A stretch of 64,000 nt of DNA, taken from the NCBI GenBank assembly GCA_023525975.1, contig CM042018.1:105020001-105084000 (forward strand). The letters run 5' to 3'. Below the pieces are notes generated by a model that made no database searches, was not told where the DNA came from, and worked only from the letters and a program-made list of their open reading frames with translations. Both the position numbers and the translations under genes were made by a program. Below, piece by piece: positions 32,236-43,557 of the stretch. This stretch comes from Smallanthus sonchifolius. Lineage: Eukaryota; Streptophyta; Magnoliopsida; Asterales; Asteraceae. Numbering within the stretch: the first letter of the stretch is position 1; each line of letters starts with the position of its first letter.

Positions 32236-32264
32236 CCCGTCGCAACGCGCGGGTTTCCCACTAG
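32236..32264 (+). terminator. Helitron 3' terminal hairpin and CTAG
   Basis: A GC-rich imperfect hairpin with CCCG/CGGG outer arms is followed by seven bases and CTAG, then host T. In Helitrons such a hairpin marks where strand transfer ends. It is not a bacterial-type transcription terminator. Confidence 0.65.
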
Positions 32265-33180
32265 TATATTATAAAAGAAAAGAAAAAAAATGTAAGTTTT
32301 TTTATTTACTATTTCATACATAATTTTTTTCCTGTGTTGGAAACGAAAGCAAATAGTATAAGGATTTGAATAATAGATTTTTTTACTTTTAATAAGTATA
32401 TGAAAAAGATATATGATTTTTATGTTATATTTATGACGTCTTTTTTAATAAAAATAAATAAAGTAATTGTTGGACATTTATGAGAATTTTATTTGCATTT
32501 TTATTAAAGAAATATATTAGTCTTTGTTCCTTGTTATTTGTTCAACTTTTAATTCTTTATACCAATCAAATTGGGAAGGCAACGTGATGAGAAAGAGAGA
32601 GAGATAGCAGAAGAAGACAAAATAAGCATGTGCAATGGGTGCTTGTATATGAAGCTTTAGTGATTTGCTCTTTGCTAATTGTAAGTAATCAAAAAATTAT
32701 ATTATTCTCCAAAAATTAAAGAGTTGGATGCACTTTGTCACTTTCATTACACACGAAAATCATGAATCATAATCCTTCTTTAATAGGTTGATTTGTGTAA
32801 TTTTTATTTATTAAATAGGTTATTTTGCGCTATTCAATTTATAAAATAGGTTAAAATGTGATAGAGCTTGCTTAATAACAAGTTTAAATGGGCTAGCATC
32901 ACCCACCGTCATTGTTGTTGTACATCGATGCGACCACCGTCACAAACAATGTCGTCACTACCACCATCGCCGCCACCTCCTCCATTTTCACGGTCACGTC
33001 ACCCCCACAACCACCATCACAGTTGCCACCTCTATCGCCACCACCTCCTCTGTCATCTTTGTCCGTTGAGGTGTGGAGAGTAGTTTTTATAAACTCTTAC
33101 GCTGTAAATTTTAATTTTATAAAAATGATTTTTACCGAATACCACACGCACGTTAGGCAAGTATACTTAGTATCCACAGT
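32265..33180. other. AT-rich DNA and CCACCA-rich low-complexity piece
   Basis: The left part (to about 32880) is AT-rich and empty. Between 32900 and 33060 a CCACCR-rich stretch opens two overlapping plus-strand frames encoding Pro/His/Ser/Thr repeats. I treat these as low complexity, not a gene. Confidence 0.5.
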
Positions 33181-33670
33181 ATAGCAAATGTAAGAACCAA
33201 GTATTGATCTATGTGACACTGGTGATAGCTCCTAATACTAGACACTCTATCAATATCTGGTTAACTAACTTCTGTTGGGAAGGAATGTTTATAGAGAATG
33301 AAAATAACTTTTGAGATTAAAGCAGAGGAATAGAGGCTATATCATCTAGATATTTGAATCCTTTTACCTAATGTTAGAATGACTTTATGAATGATTGAAA
33401 TTATGAAGGTGGTTCCCTGAAGGGCTAGGCTCTCGCTAGAGTAACCTAGACGAGTCAACGATCTAAGGCTCCCAACACGTATAAACTGGTTTCGTAGGAC
33501 CTGCTACTATGAAGAATCAACCACCACCTTGTTGATTGAGCTTTGAAACGAATCCTCACCCCTAAGGGTATTGGAAATACAAAGAATGATCGTGTTATAG
33601 ACAACACTAACACTTTGAGCAAATCTTAACCGGACATCTTATGCCTTAGAAGCTCCAAGACAAAACCAAA
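33181..33670. other. Unassigned sequence, possibly from a Tat/Athila-like leader
   Basis: The text GGCAAGTATACTTAGTATCC, ACAGTATAGCAAATGTAAG and CTCCTAATACTAGACACTC resembles the non-coding DNA next to LTRs of Tat/Athila gypsy elements as I remember it. There is no coding frame and no LTR edge. Confidence in the class is low. Confidence 0.25.
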
Positions 33671-33675
33671 AAGGT

Positions 33676-33925
33676 TAGCGGTGGAGGTGAACGGCGGTTG
33701 ATGGTGGTTGAAGATGGGAGTAATGGTGGTTGTATCATGCTTCATTTTGAAGGTAGTAGTTACATGATGATGATAATGATTTTATGATGATGATGAGGAG
33801 TACATAACAATGATAATGGTTACATGGTGATGATTCTATGATGATAATGATGGTCACATGATGATGGTTCTATGAAGACGGAGATGATGATGGTTCCTTG
33901 GAATGATGATAAAACGAAGGCTGGT
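33676..33925. repeat. GATGAT/GGTGGT-rich low-complexity tract
   Basis: About 250 bp of interrupted GAT, GGT and ATG triplets with recurring TTACATGATGATG and TTCTATGATGATAATGATGG. It is a decayed trinucleotide repeat. Confidence 0.8.
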
Positions 33926-33929
33926 GATG

Positions 33930-34170
33930 ACGAGTTCCATCTCGTGGTAACCGACGCGTCGAGATGGGTCCGTGGACTTTTAAATCACCTGATCCGGAGT
34001 CCGTACGGTCATACGAGTACGGTTTGGGTTCATATTCTAGACATCGCGTCGTGGAAGTACATTTCTTAAACCCCTGGTTAGCAAATGTTGAGTAAAAGTC
34101 CTGAACGCAAGTTCCGGCAAGAGCCGGGTCGACTATTGACTGTCCGGGTCGACTTTTCGACCAGACTTAG
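33930..34170 (+). mobile_element. Left part of a gypsy LTR that continues at 45041
   Basis: Moderately GC-rich DNA with CGGGTCGAC words (34124 and 34146) runs into the target site CTTAG at 34166-34170. The same LTR continues behind the gypsy insertion at 45041. The true left end of this LTR could not be located. Confidence 0.5.
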
Positions 34171-35449
34171 TGTCACACCCATAACACATGACAGTCATCT
34201 AACCAGAGTAGTACCTCCAGCAGATATGTTCCCAGTTAAGAGCGACGGGTCTAGGAGAGATTTACACACCGCTCTTTCCTAGACAGAACATTCGTTCGTC
34301 AGATAACTACATACCGGTTGAAGGTCGCCTTCTAGTTACTGTGACGTTGATACAAAAAACACACAGTGTAAGACTTAACATCATAACTTATTTTATTTCA
34401 TAACATAACGTTTGTACAATAGGGATTGACTGACAAAATACAACATAAACAACTATGGACTTATAGCTCACAAAAAATCATGCCATCCACTCAGGCCTTA
34501 TGGTGACACGTGGACTTGCCCTCATTCATCCCTATATCAACATTTGTATCTCCCCTAGGTTCACCTGTGCCAACTACCAGCTAGGGTTCACCTGTGCTCA
34601 AAAACATTGAAAATAGTTTGGATCAACTTAACGCTGGTGAGTTCATAAACAAAATAATCTTTATGGTTATCTTTGATACAGGGATGAATGCCCCGACAGG
34701 TCTTACAACCATCCCCTCCAATCCATCACCCCAGTAACCTCTGCTTTACTCGGGTTTTGATTCTACAACATACATATATACAGAGACCTTACGGCGCGCT
34801 GGTCCCATACGTACCAGATCTCAAACAAGAGGATCGGTCTTGTCCCTAGGTCCCACCCCAATCATGGCCTTAATAAGTACTTATTATAGGATATATGCAC
34901 GGATAGTATTGGGATCTCAGATAAAAATCATTTACAAAACATTTCATAGAGCACAGTTTAGAGGAATTCACCTCAAGCAGAACCTCCTCCTGTATTGAAT
35001 ATTATAATCAACACTTCGATAGAACCCTAGATCATATTGGACATTATCATAATCAATATCTCTATCTTAGGTTTACACGAAGAAACCTCAGGGTGTTCAG
35101 AAACCTTACATCGGCACTATCTACGGCAGTTTGCGGACGAATTGCAAGAAACCGGACTTTCGAGAGCGGACCAGAACCTTGGGAATCGAGCTACTAGAGC
35201 GTATGTGTGTGTATTTGAAGGTGTTTGTGTGTGCCAAGATATAAAATCGAACCATTTATTTATAGGCTGATTTTGGCCTCATATCGGACCGTTATGCAGG
35301 GGGATAGCGGTTCGCTATCGCCCTGTCTGCGTCAGCCCTACACGCGTCCTGCTCATATTGGACCGTCCCTCATTTTGCTGCAGTCATACCGTAATGGGTG
35401 GAGATGTCGGTCCGACATGGTGCCACGCGTTAAATCTCCACCGGTGAAT
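34171..35449 (-). mobile_element. 3' LTR, truncated at its inner (U3) end
   Basis: It aligns with the 5' LTR from TGTCACACCC up to CTCCACCGGTGA. It then jumps directly to the pol stop region (CATTCAAATAGATGGGG), while the 5' LTR goes on for about 200 bp. One deletion therefore removed the LTR start, polypurine tract and 3' leader. Its TATA-like run is at about 35254-35266 and the palindrome words are at 35285-35425. Confidence 0.88.
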
Positions 35450-35454
35450 TAAGA

Positions 35455-37264
35455 TCATTCAAATAGATGGGGATATTTAACTTTCATCTGTTCTGTTAAT
35501 TCCCAATTTTTGTCGGCACCTTTCCGACCTTGCCACTGCACTAGTACCATTGGTATAGTTTTCTTTCTTAGCTTTCGATCTTGGGTTCCTAAGATCTTAA
35601 CAGGGTGTTTAGTGAGTTGGAGTTTGTCATCGACGTGTATATCCTCTAATGAGATTGCTTGATCGGGGTCTGCTAGACATTTGCGTAAACATGATACGTG
35701 AAACGTGTTATGAATATCCTGCAATGCTGCAGGCAACTCAAGTTTATTTGCTACAGCTCCAACTCTTTCTATGATCTTATAAGGCCCAATATACCTTGGC
35801 CCTAATTTTCCACGTTTCCTGAAACGCACAACACCTTTCCAAGGTGATACTTTCAACATGATGTACTCACCAATTTGGAATTATAATGGTCTTTGGCGTT
35901 TATCTGCATAACTCTTCTGTCGATCTTGTGTTTCTTTTAGTCTTTGCTTGATCTGGATTATCTTATCAGTTGTCTCTTGTAAGATTTCTGGTCCAGATAG
36001 TTAGCTATCTCCAACTTCCGTCCAACAAATTGGAGTTCTGTATTTTCTACCTTATAATGCCTCAAACGGTGCAACCTTTATACTTGAATGATAGCTGTTG
36101 TTGTAAGAAAATTCTATTAAGGGTAGATGATTATCCCAGCTACCTCCAAATTCTATTGCACAAGCCCTCAGCATATCCTCTAGGGTTTGGATTGTTCTTT
36201 CACTTTGTGTATCTGTTTGAGGGTGATAGGCTGTACTCATGTTGATTCGAGTTCCCAATTCTTTCTGAAAATTAGTCCAAAATCTAGAAGTGAACCGACT
36301 ATCTCTATCAGAGATAATAGATAGCGGTATACCATGGCGACTCACGATCTCATTGATGTAAAGTCGGACAAGTTTATCCATTGAATAATTCTCACTGATA
36401 GGAATAAAGTGTGTCGTTTTGGTTAGTCTGTCAACAACAACCCAAATAGCATTATGCCCTTTCTGTGTTCTTTTTGTAACAAAATCCATGGTAATCCTAT
36501 CCCATTTTCACACAGGTATCTCCAACTGTTGCAGTTGACCTGCAGGTTTTTGATGTTCAATCTTAACTTGAAGACAAGTTAAGCATTTTTCTATATATTG
36601 AGCTATGGATCTCTTCATATTCGGCCACCAGTAATGAGTTTTCAGTCCCTTGTACATTTTATCAGCTCCAGTATGTATCGAGTATTTGGATTTGTGAGCT
36701 TCATCCATTATCTTCGTTTGGATTTCCTCAATTCTAAGAATCCAAATTATGTCTTCAAATCATAGGATTCCATCATCGCCTTTGGTTAGTAATTTCTCTT
36801 TACCAACCATGCGTTCTTTCTTAATATTATCTTCTTGGAGTGCTTGAGTTTGAATTTCCTTGATTTGATCCATCCAGTCTATCTTAATTTCTAACTTTAA
36901 GGCCCTGATCTTGATAGGCTTGATTCTCTATTTCCGACTTAGTGCATCTGCTACAACATTAGCTTTCCCGGGATGGTATTTAATTTCACAATCGTAATCA
37001 TTAATAAGTTCCATCCATCTTCTCTGTCTCATAATCAAATACTTCTGATTGAATATATGCTGAAGACTTTTATGGTCTGTATATATCACACACCTAGTAC
37101 CATACAGATAGTGTCTCCAAATCTTTAGAGCAAACACTATGACACCAAGTTCGAGATCGTGTGTGGTATAGTTCTTCTCATGAACTTTAAGTTGTCGAGA
37201 TGCATAGGCTATCACCTTTGATTGTTGCATCAACACACAACCTAAACCAATTCGGGAAGCATCA
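35455..37264 (-). pseudogene. Gypsy RNase H (end), integrase and chromodomain
   Basis: From right to left: RNase H (37264-36928: DASRIGLGCVLMQQSKVIAY, YTDHKSLQHIF, DALSRK); the HHCC finger region (36708-36508: YWWPNMKRSIAQYIEKCLTC); the integrase core (36489-36052: VVVDRLTKTTHFIP, IISDRDSRFTSRFW, STAYHPQTDTQSERTIQT, with the D,D and E in place); and GPY plus chromodomain-like end (35859-35455: RYIGPYKIIERVG, HVSCLRKCLADP, VLVQWQGRKGADKNWEL, KYPHLFE). A few stops and shifts separate these frames. The chromodomain end is typical of Tekay/Del-like chromoviruses and would bind modified histone tails. Confidence 0.88.
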
Positions 37265-37269
37265 CAATA

Positions 37270-40200
37270 TGTGACACCCGACATTTCCAGGTCAATATCC
37301 GTACATATCTTAAATGCGTTTACATTTTCAAGTTTCCTGATTGACTTAATTGCATGGATTAGGTCGTTAAGTCTAACAAAGGTCATACGTTAGTTCAATT
37401 CATGCTTTGGTAATTTTAGAAATTACCGGGTCACGTTTACGTAAAACTCGACTAATATGAACGTTGGTGAGAAACCTAAATTGTCCAAATTAATGTCCAA
37501 AGATCCATAATACATGAAATATATGTTTATACATTCAAATACATATTTTAAAGTCCACATTTCATAAAACGATTCGAAACGACGTAAATCGAAGGTTTTA
37601 TCGCGTACCGACAACCCTAAACGTAACTACACGCAATAAACCTTATATATAACCTATACAATACATGAATTAAGTTTTTTTTAACTAAACTAGACACAAA
37701 CTAGTTAACCTTAGTTGAAAATGTCATTAAAGAATCGAAAACCACATTAAATTACCGTTTCGAGCCCTAACCGTGATTAACGCACCTAATGACCTAATTA
37801 ACCACACCATTAACCCCTTAAACTCTTAGACGCTCCCAACACCACCCCAAAGACCCCAATCTCGGTTGAATTGATTGTGGGACCCATCCACACCCCAAAA
37901 TTCAAACTATCCTTTCTTTTATCAACCTCCCATACCCTTCCTTCACCATTTACACACTCAAGACTTGAAAGTCTTCACATCCATCCACTTCCATCCATCA
38001 CACACTCACACACACTCTCTCCCCCTCATTTCTCATGGCCAAACTACACAAAAACCTCACACACACTCAAACTTGAAGATTCAAGACTCTATCCAAGAAA
38101 TCAAGGAGATCTAAGTACTTTCAAGGTGTTTTTACAAGGATTCAAGCTTGGAACTACCTTCTATTACCTTCTCCTTGCTTGATAAAGGTGAAAACCCTTT
38201 TCATCCTCTTTCTTTCTTCATTCTTTCAAGAGAAATACAAGGATCATCATGTAAAAGTCACCATCCAAGAGTTCATGCTTAAAAATTAGTTTAAACCATG
38301 GTTTCTTACTTTTGAGCACAAGATTTCTTTAAAAACTCAAGGTCAAACTTTATGAACATGTTAAAGTTCTTAAAAAAAGCTAAAACTTGATACATACATG
38401 TTTTTGTATAAAAATTTGGTAAAGAATGTGTCTTTTTGGTGATTTTGTGTATACATGTAACATTCATGCTTTTAAGTCCTTTAAAAACCAACCTTTGAGT
38501 TCTAACTTGCATGGATCTGGAATCTAAACATATAAACATGTAACATATGAAAACAAGGTGTATATAAACTTAAAATCTTATATCTAACATGAAACTTCAT
38601 GAAAAACCAAAGATGTATCATGAAGAAACTCTAATTTATTGATTTTGGACATAAGTTGGATCTTGGACTTAATTATTATAAAAAAGACACATCTGGACTT
38701 CTGGACATATGATAAAGTTATCCATAACATAATCATCATCTGGTATTCTATACATGAGTCAAACAAGTACAAAACAAAAGTGGTTGGTAACTTTGAGTGT
38801 TTTACAAGTAAAACAGTGTGCTGACAGAAACTTAAACCAACTTTACCAGGCCGTAACTCGGTTCATACTCACTCAAACTTGTCAAATTTTAGGTCTAAAA
38901 TCAAGTACAAAGAGTCAATAATCCAACCAAGTGGTTTCACAAAATTTCGTTGAGATTTGATGCCCCAAAATGGTCCTACAAGAAAAGGTATCAAGGCTGT
39001 CATTTTTGACAGAAATTTCGTGTCACTTTTGATGGTCATAACTTGGTCATAACAAGTCCAAATAAGTTGATTCCACTTCCTAAAGTCAGTATTTTAAGTA
39101 TCGAACCAAAGTAGTAGGGTCTTGGGTTATGAAAATAGGCTTAAGTCAGTTAACTAAAAAGAAATTCCCAAGGTACTCCAGAAAATAACACTGCTGACCT
39201 CTTCTATCCAAATGAATTTTTAAAAATACTTAAACATGCCATAAGTTGGTGATTCATACATTACTGTAACCCTAATACATGTAGGTATCTTGGTATTAAA
39301 TTTCAACGAGTTCGTTTGATTAATCAAAAGGACAACGCACGAATGACCTAAAATTCTGGAAATTCCGGCAAACTAAGGTTACCTTGATAACACTGTATAA
39401 GAGAAATGTCTATTAAAACCTTAACACGAGATATATATAACAACTTGTGGACACATATGTAACATCAAACTTGTATATATTTCATGAGTTAACAAGTATA
39501 CCTATCATGAAACTCAAAGTCAAATCACCAACGGTTCGTAGGGTCACATTTTTCTAAACTTAACACTTACGTTTTTGAATCTAACATATTGGATGGACTT
39601 TGTACATGACCGACTTGTATGATGACACCAAAATCTTAAGGTCATAAGATAACTGTCACTATACTATGTCACGGTTAGGACGGTCTTGCATTCACTTGGA
39701 TTATTTGCTAGCACATCCATACTGAAAGCTCACAAGGTGAGTTCACTGCCCCCTTTTTACTTATAAATGTTTTAGAAACATCGGGGGAGAAACATACGTG
39801 CTTGAAACATTTAGAAAACATGAAACTTTATTTCTTGACATCCTTGATAAAACATGAAACAAACTTGATTTATACGTTCGAAATAAGCAATCTTGACCGA
39901 CCACTTATGTTTACATGAGACATTTGTTGAGATCTCGAAGTCCCCTGATACAGTTTATTAACCATTAACTTAATTAGCCGGGATAATATGAATAGTACTA
40001 TTGGGATTGACACTCCCAGACATGGTTAGCCGCGCTAACCGAGGGTCCGTATGGCCCAATGGTTGCACATTATCTTAACTCTTGAGCCCGTGGGGAATAG
40101 GTGAGGGGCGAAACACCCGTGTTTGGTTTGGTTAACACTTATGTAAAATAAACAACATATGCCTAGCTAGCTATGATGGGTAAACTTGATAGGTCAAACT

Positions 40201-40597
40201 TGATATGATTACTTGGTTTCATTTAACGTATACCTGAGACTTAATTTTGTGATCATTGACTATCTTATACTTATTATACTAAACCTGTGAACTCACCAAC
40301 CTCGTGTTGACACTTTTAAGTATGTTTTTCAGGAAATTAAATGCGGTTGAAAGGGTAATACTTGTAGGGTTCATGCATACACGATGGATACTGCTTTTGA
40401 AGATTTTTCTTGTATAACCCATCACACTTGGGTCATAATTGCAAAATCTTACTATTTTATGACTTGAACAAATATTTTGGTTGTAAAAATTAACTTTAAA
40501 CTATGTATCCAGTTTGTATGTATGTGTATGCGATAATCATATGCTTTGGAAACCATGAACGTTACGCCTCGCGATTCCGCCTTGGCGGGGTGTGACA
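37270..40597 (+). mobile_element. Solo LTR, 3.3 kb, nested in the gypsy RNase H
   Basis: It runs TGTGACACCCGACATTTCC to GGCGGGGTGTGACA and is flanked by CAATA (37265-37269, 40598-40602). Removing it restores the RNase H reading VIYCDASRIG. No gag-pol sequence lies inside. A leader-like part (about 37860-38190, CACACACTCACACACACTC then CTTGCTTGATAAAGGTG) and a splice-like AAGGTGAGTTCACTGCCCCC (39734) occur. The unusual length fits the long-LTR chromoviruses. The ORFs inside (37423-38824) show no domains. Orientation is taken as plus from the leader-like order and is not certain. Confidence 0.88.
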
Positions 40598-40602
40598 CAA
40601 TA

Positions 40603-42243
40603 GATGACGAAGTCATCATTTTCTTCGGGTAACGCTAAGATCGGTGCTGAACAAAGTTTCTGTTTAAGAGTTTTGAATGCCTCCTCTTGCTTCTAACTCC
40701 AGTCAAACTTCACAGCTTTCTGAGTTAGAGTGGTTAATGGAGTAGCAATCTTGGAGAAGTCTTGTATAAATCTTCGGTTGTATCCGGCTAGGCCGAGGAA
40801 ACTTCTAACTTCCGTCGGAGTTTTCGGAGTTTCCCATTTTATGATTGCTTCGATCTTGGCTGGATCTAATTGAATTCTTTGTTGATTTATAACATGCCCT
40901 AAGAATTGTACTTATTGATTCCAAAACTCGCATTTGGAAAATTTAGCATACAATTTCTCTTTTCTAAGAGTTTCCAGGATTATCTGAAGATGTTTAGCAT
41001 GTGCTTCTTGAGTTCGAGAGTAGATAAGGATATCCTCTATGAACACTATAACGAATTTGTCCAAGAATGGTTTACAAACTCGGTTCATTAAGTCCATAAA
41101 TGTTGCAGGAGCATTTGTTAGACCAAATGACATAACCAAAAATTCGTAGTGCCCATATCGGGTTCTAAAAGCAGTCTTAGGTACATCTTCTTCCTGTACC
41201 TTCAACTGGTGATATCCAGATCTAAGATCAATCTTCGATAAATATTTAGCTCCTTGCAACTGATCGAACAAATCATCTATTCTTGGTAATGGATATTTGT
41301 TCTTTATGGTGAGCTTATTCAGTTCTCGATAATCTATACACATCCGTATGCTTCCGTCTTTCTTCTTTACAAACAATACTGGTGCTCCCCAAGGTGAAGT
41401 ACTTAGACGTATGAAGCCTCTGTCTAATAATTCTTGAATCTGCGTCATCAATTCTTTCAATTCAAATGGTGCTAGACGATACGATGCTCTCGCTACGGGT
41501 TTAGCGCAAGGGATGAGGTCAATTCGGAATTCAATTTGTCTATCCGGTGGTAGACCAAGTTATTCTTTCGGAAATACATCTGTGTGATCGCATACTATAG
41601 GAATGTCCGCAATCTGCTATTTGGGTTTAGCATCTAAAGCATAAACTACGAATACACTACATCCTGTATTCACACATTTCTTAGCCTTGGCTACATAAAT
41701 TGTTTCAATCTTATTCTCATCACTATCGCATTGTATCAACATAGACTTTTCATTAGGCCTAGAAATCCTAACAGTTCGTTGATCACAATCGATCTGAGCA
41801 TGGCATTGGTTTAACCAATCCATTCCAATGATAACATCGTACTTGCTCATACTCATTGACATTAATTCAATCATTGAATTTTCGTTGCCCAGAGTCATCT
41901 TGCAATTCACGTACGATTCGATTATTCTAATTTGCTCACCACTCGCCGTCTCAACTACGTAAGCACGCTCAAGTGGAGTTGGTTTCGTGCCTAAATGCAA
42001 ACTAAAGGCATGTGAAACAAAACTTCTATTTGCTCCTGTATCAAATAGAATTTTAGCATAAATATCGTTAACTAGAAACGTACCAGCTACCACCTTGGCA
42101 TTTTCGTTTCTCCTTCCTTCACCTATTACAAACACCCGACCTTTTGCGACTATCCCGGGCTTCTGCTGAGCGGGTTTTGTACAATTCCTTGCCAGATGTC
42201 CCATTTCATTACAATTAAAACATCTAAGAGATTGACAATACAT
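40603..42243 (-). pseudogene. Gypsy protease and reverse transcriptase
   Basis: Frame 42243-41617 starts with the CCHC knuckle CFNCNEMGHLARNC and reaches protease (KILFDTGANRSFVSHAF with DTG, then VIIGMDWL). A gap with one or more stops precedes reverse transcriptase (41460-40912: RGFIRLSTSPWGAPVLFVKK, RMCIDYRELN, DLRSGYHQLKV, FGLTNAPATFMDLMN). The active-site motif is FIED instead of the usual YxDD/FIDD, so the first catalytic Asp is Glu. The connection region continues to 40603 with an in-frame stop (the amber-type change near 40695) and ends at VIYC, where the solo LTR is inserted. Confidence 0.88.
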
Positions 42244-42249
42244 TGCAGT

Positions 42250-43294
42250 ATGCCCTGACTTCTAGCATTTATTGCATCTTGTCTCTTAGGAGTTTCTCAC
42301 TGGATTGTTTCCCTCTCTCCTAGGGAATTTGAAATTCCTTTGTTTAAATCAATACATCACCTCCTCACTATTTCTCTTTGTTTCTACTGGTTTTATCTCT
42401 CCCGCCTTTTCATTGGCTTCTTGAGCTGCCACATCATCATAAACCGTGGCACTTAATGCTAAAGCTGCATCCATTGTTTTAGGTGCAGAGGTTTTCACCA
42501 AGGTTCGTACCTTTAGTGGCAAACCCCTGATAAAGTGCTTGATTCTCCTAGGTTCAGGTGTCACCAGATGTGGCACCAATTTCGACATCTCATCAAATTT
42601 TGTCGCATACTCCTGATGCGTCATTGTTCCAGCCTCCAAATGTTGAAACTCCTCTTCAATTTATCAAGCTCGTTCTGGGGACAGAAATGTTGTAAAATTA
42701 ATTCCTTAAACTCGTTCCACTTCATTTTTTCCACCGCTTGCTCCCCTTTTGCTTGCTTCACATATTCCCACCAATCCAAGGCTGTGGTTTCCCAGGAATT
42801 GGCAGCAAACTTGACTGCCTGATCGCTTCTGCATTCACTAAGCTTGATCACAACTTCCATTTTGGTGATCCATTGCGTAGTATCAATGGCTCCCTTCTTT
42901 CCATCGAATGGCTTAGGTTTACAACCTTCGAAGGATTTGTAATTACATCCTTCATGGTTCTCAATCCTCATTGTTGAGCTAGTATTGGCAATTCCATTTG
43001 CCCCTCCAGTGTTGTTATCGTTTCCTCCTCCAGCTATTCCAGTACCCATTCTCCTTGAAAGAACTTCTTCTAGTAGTCCGGGTAGTGTGTTTCGTAAAGC
43101 TTTTGTTACCTCACTAGCCACAACATCTTGAAACTGGGCCTCAGACATAACTACTTCTTCAGCATGAGTATTCGCATTATTGTTGTTCTCATTTGCTTCA
43201 TGATGGTCGTTAGTATCAGTGTTATTTTCAGCATGCCTATGGCTCCTAGTAACCGGAGTTCACCTCTACCTTTTCCTCTTCCTCGTCCAACCAT
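42250..43294 (-). pseudogene. Gypsy gag, frameshifted
   Basis: The N-terminus is probably ATG at 43294 (MVGRGRGKGRGELR). A shift then leads to ANENNNNANTHAEEVV and the long frame from 43148 (SEAQFQDVVASEVTKALRNT, CNYKSFEGCKPKPFDG, CRSDQAVKFAANSW). Another shift near 42630 leads to MTHQEYATKFDEMSKLVPHL and RRIKHFIRGLP. This is the retrotransposon gag capsid domain of chromoviruses, with an Arg/Gly N-terminal tail. It is related to the gag at 62958. Confidence 0.85.
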
Positions 43295-43542
43295 TTTTAC
43301 CTATACACGCAGATGTATGATATCAGAATTCGTATAACTGGTTATCATCCAGAAAATCAGAAATTAAAGACATCTGGCCAAGAATGTAATTAATATCTGT
43401 TTTCTCGACATCTCCAGTTATAATCATAATGATAATAAACATCTCAACTTATATCATGTTGGCATTCCAGCTATTCTCAGAGCTCTTAGTTTAAGTCTAA
43501 ATACTAATCTTTCCTATTAGTATCTAAATACCTTAAACTGCG

Positions 43543-43554
43543 GCTCTGATACCA
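43543..43554 (-). promoter_or_regulatory. tRNA-iMet primer binding site
   Basis: TGGTATCAGAGC on the minus strand, separated by three bases (AGT) from the LTR end ..GGTGTGACA. Confidence 0.93.
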
Positions 43555-43557
43555 ACT

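Larger units (their letters stand above)
26863..32264 (+). mobile_element. Non-autonomous Helitron carrying Argonaute and O-fucosyltransferase gene pieces
   Basis: The 5' end is TCTATACTACTATATAATAG at 26863, preceded by A. The 3' end is a GC-rich imperfect hairpin (CCCGTCGCAACGCGCGGG, 32236-32253), then TTTCCCA and CTAG at 32261-32264, followed by T. Insertion between A and T without duplication is the Helitron rule, and TCTATACTA starts are common in plant Helitrons. No Rep/helicase gene is present, so it is non-autonomous. The 5.4 kb holds plant gene fragments with introns, all on the plus strand, in the usual orientation of Helitron cargo. Confidence 0.75.

Noticed and set aside
32868..33184. 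Pro/His/Ser-rich frames
   Set aside because: CCACCA trinucleotide low complexity, no homologous motif.
37871..38182. Ser/His/Leu-rich frames in the 3.3-kb solo LTR
   Set aside because: CACACTC-rich leader of the LTR; no domain and overlapping frames.
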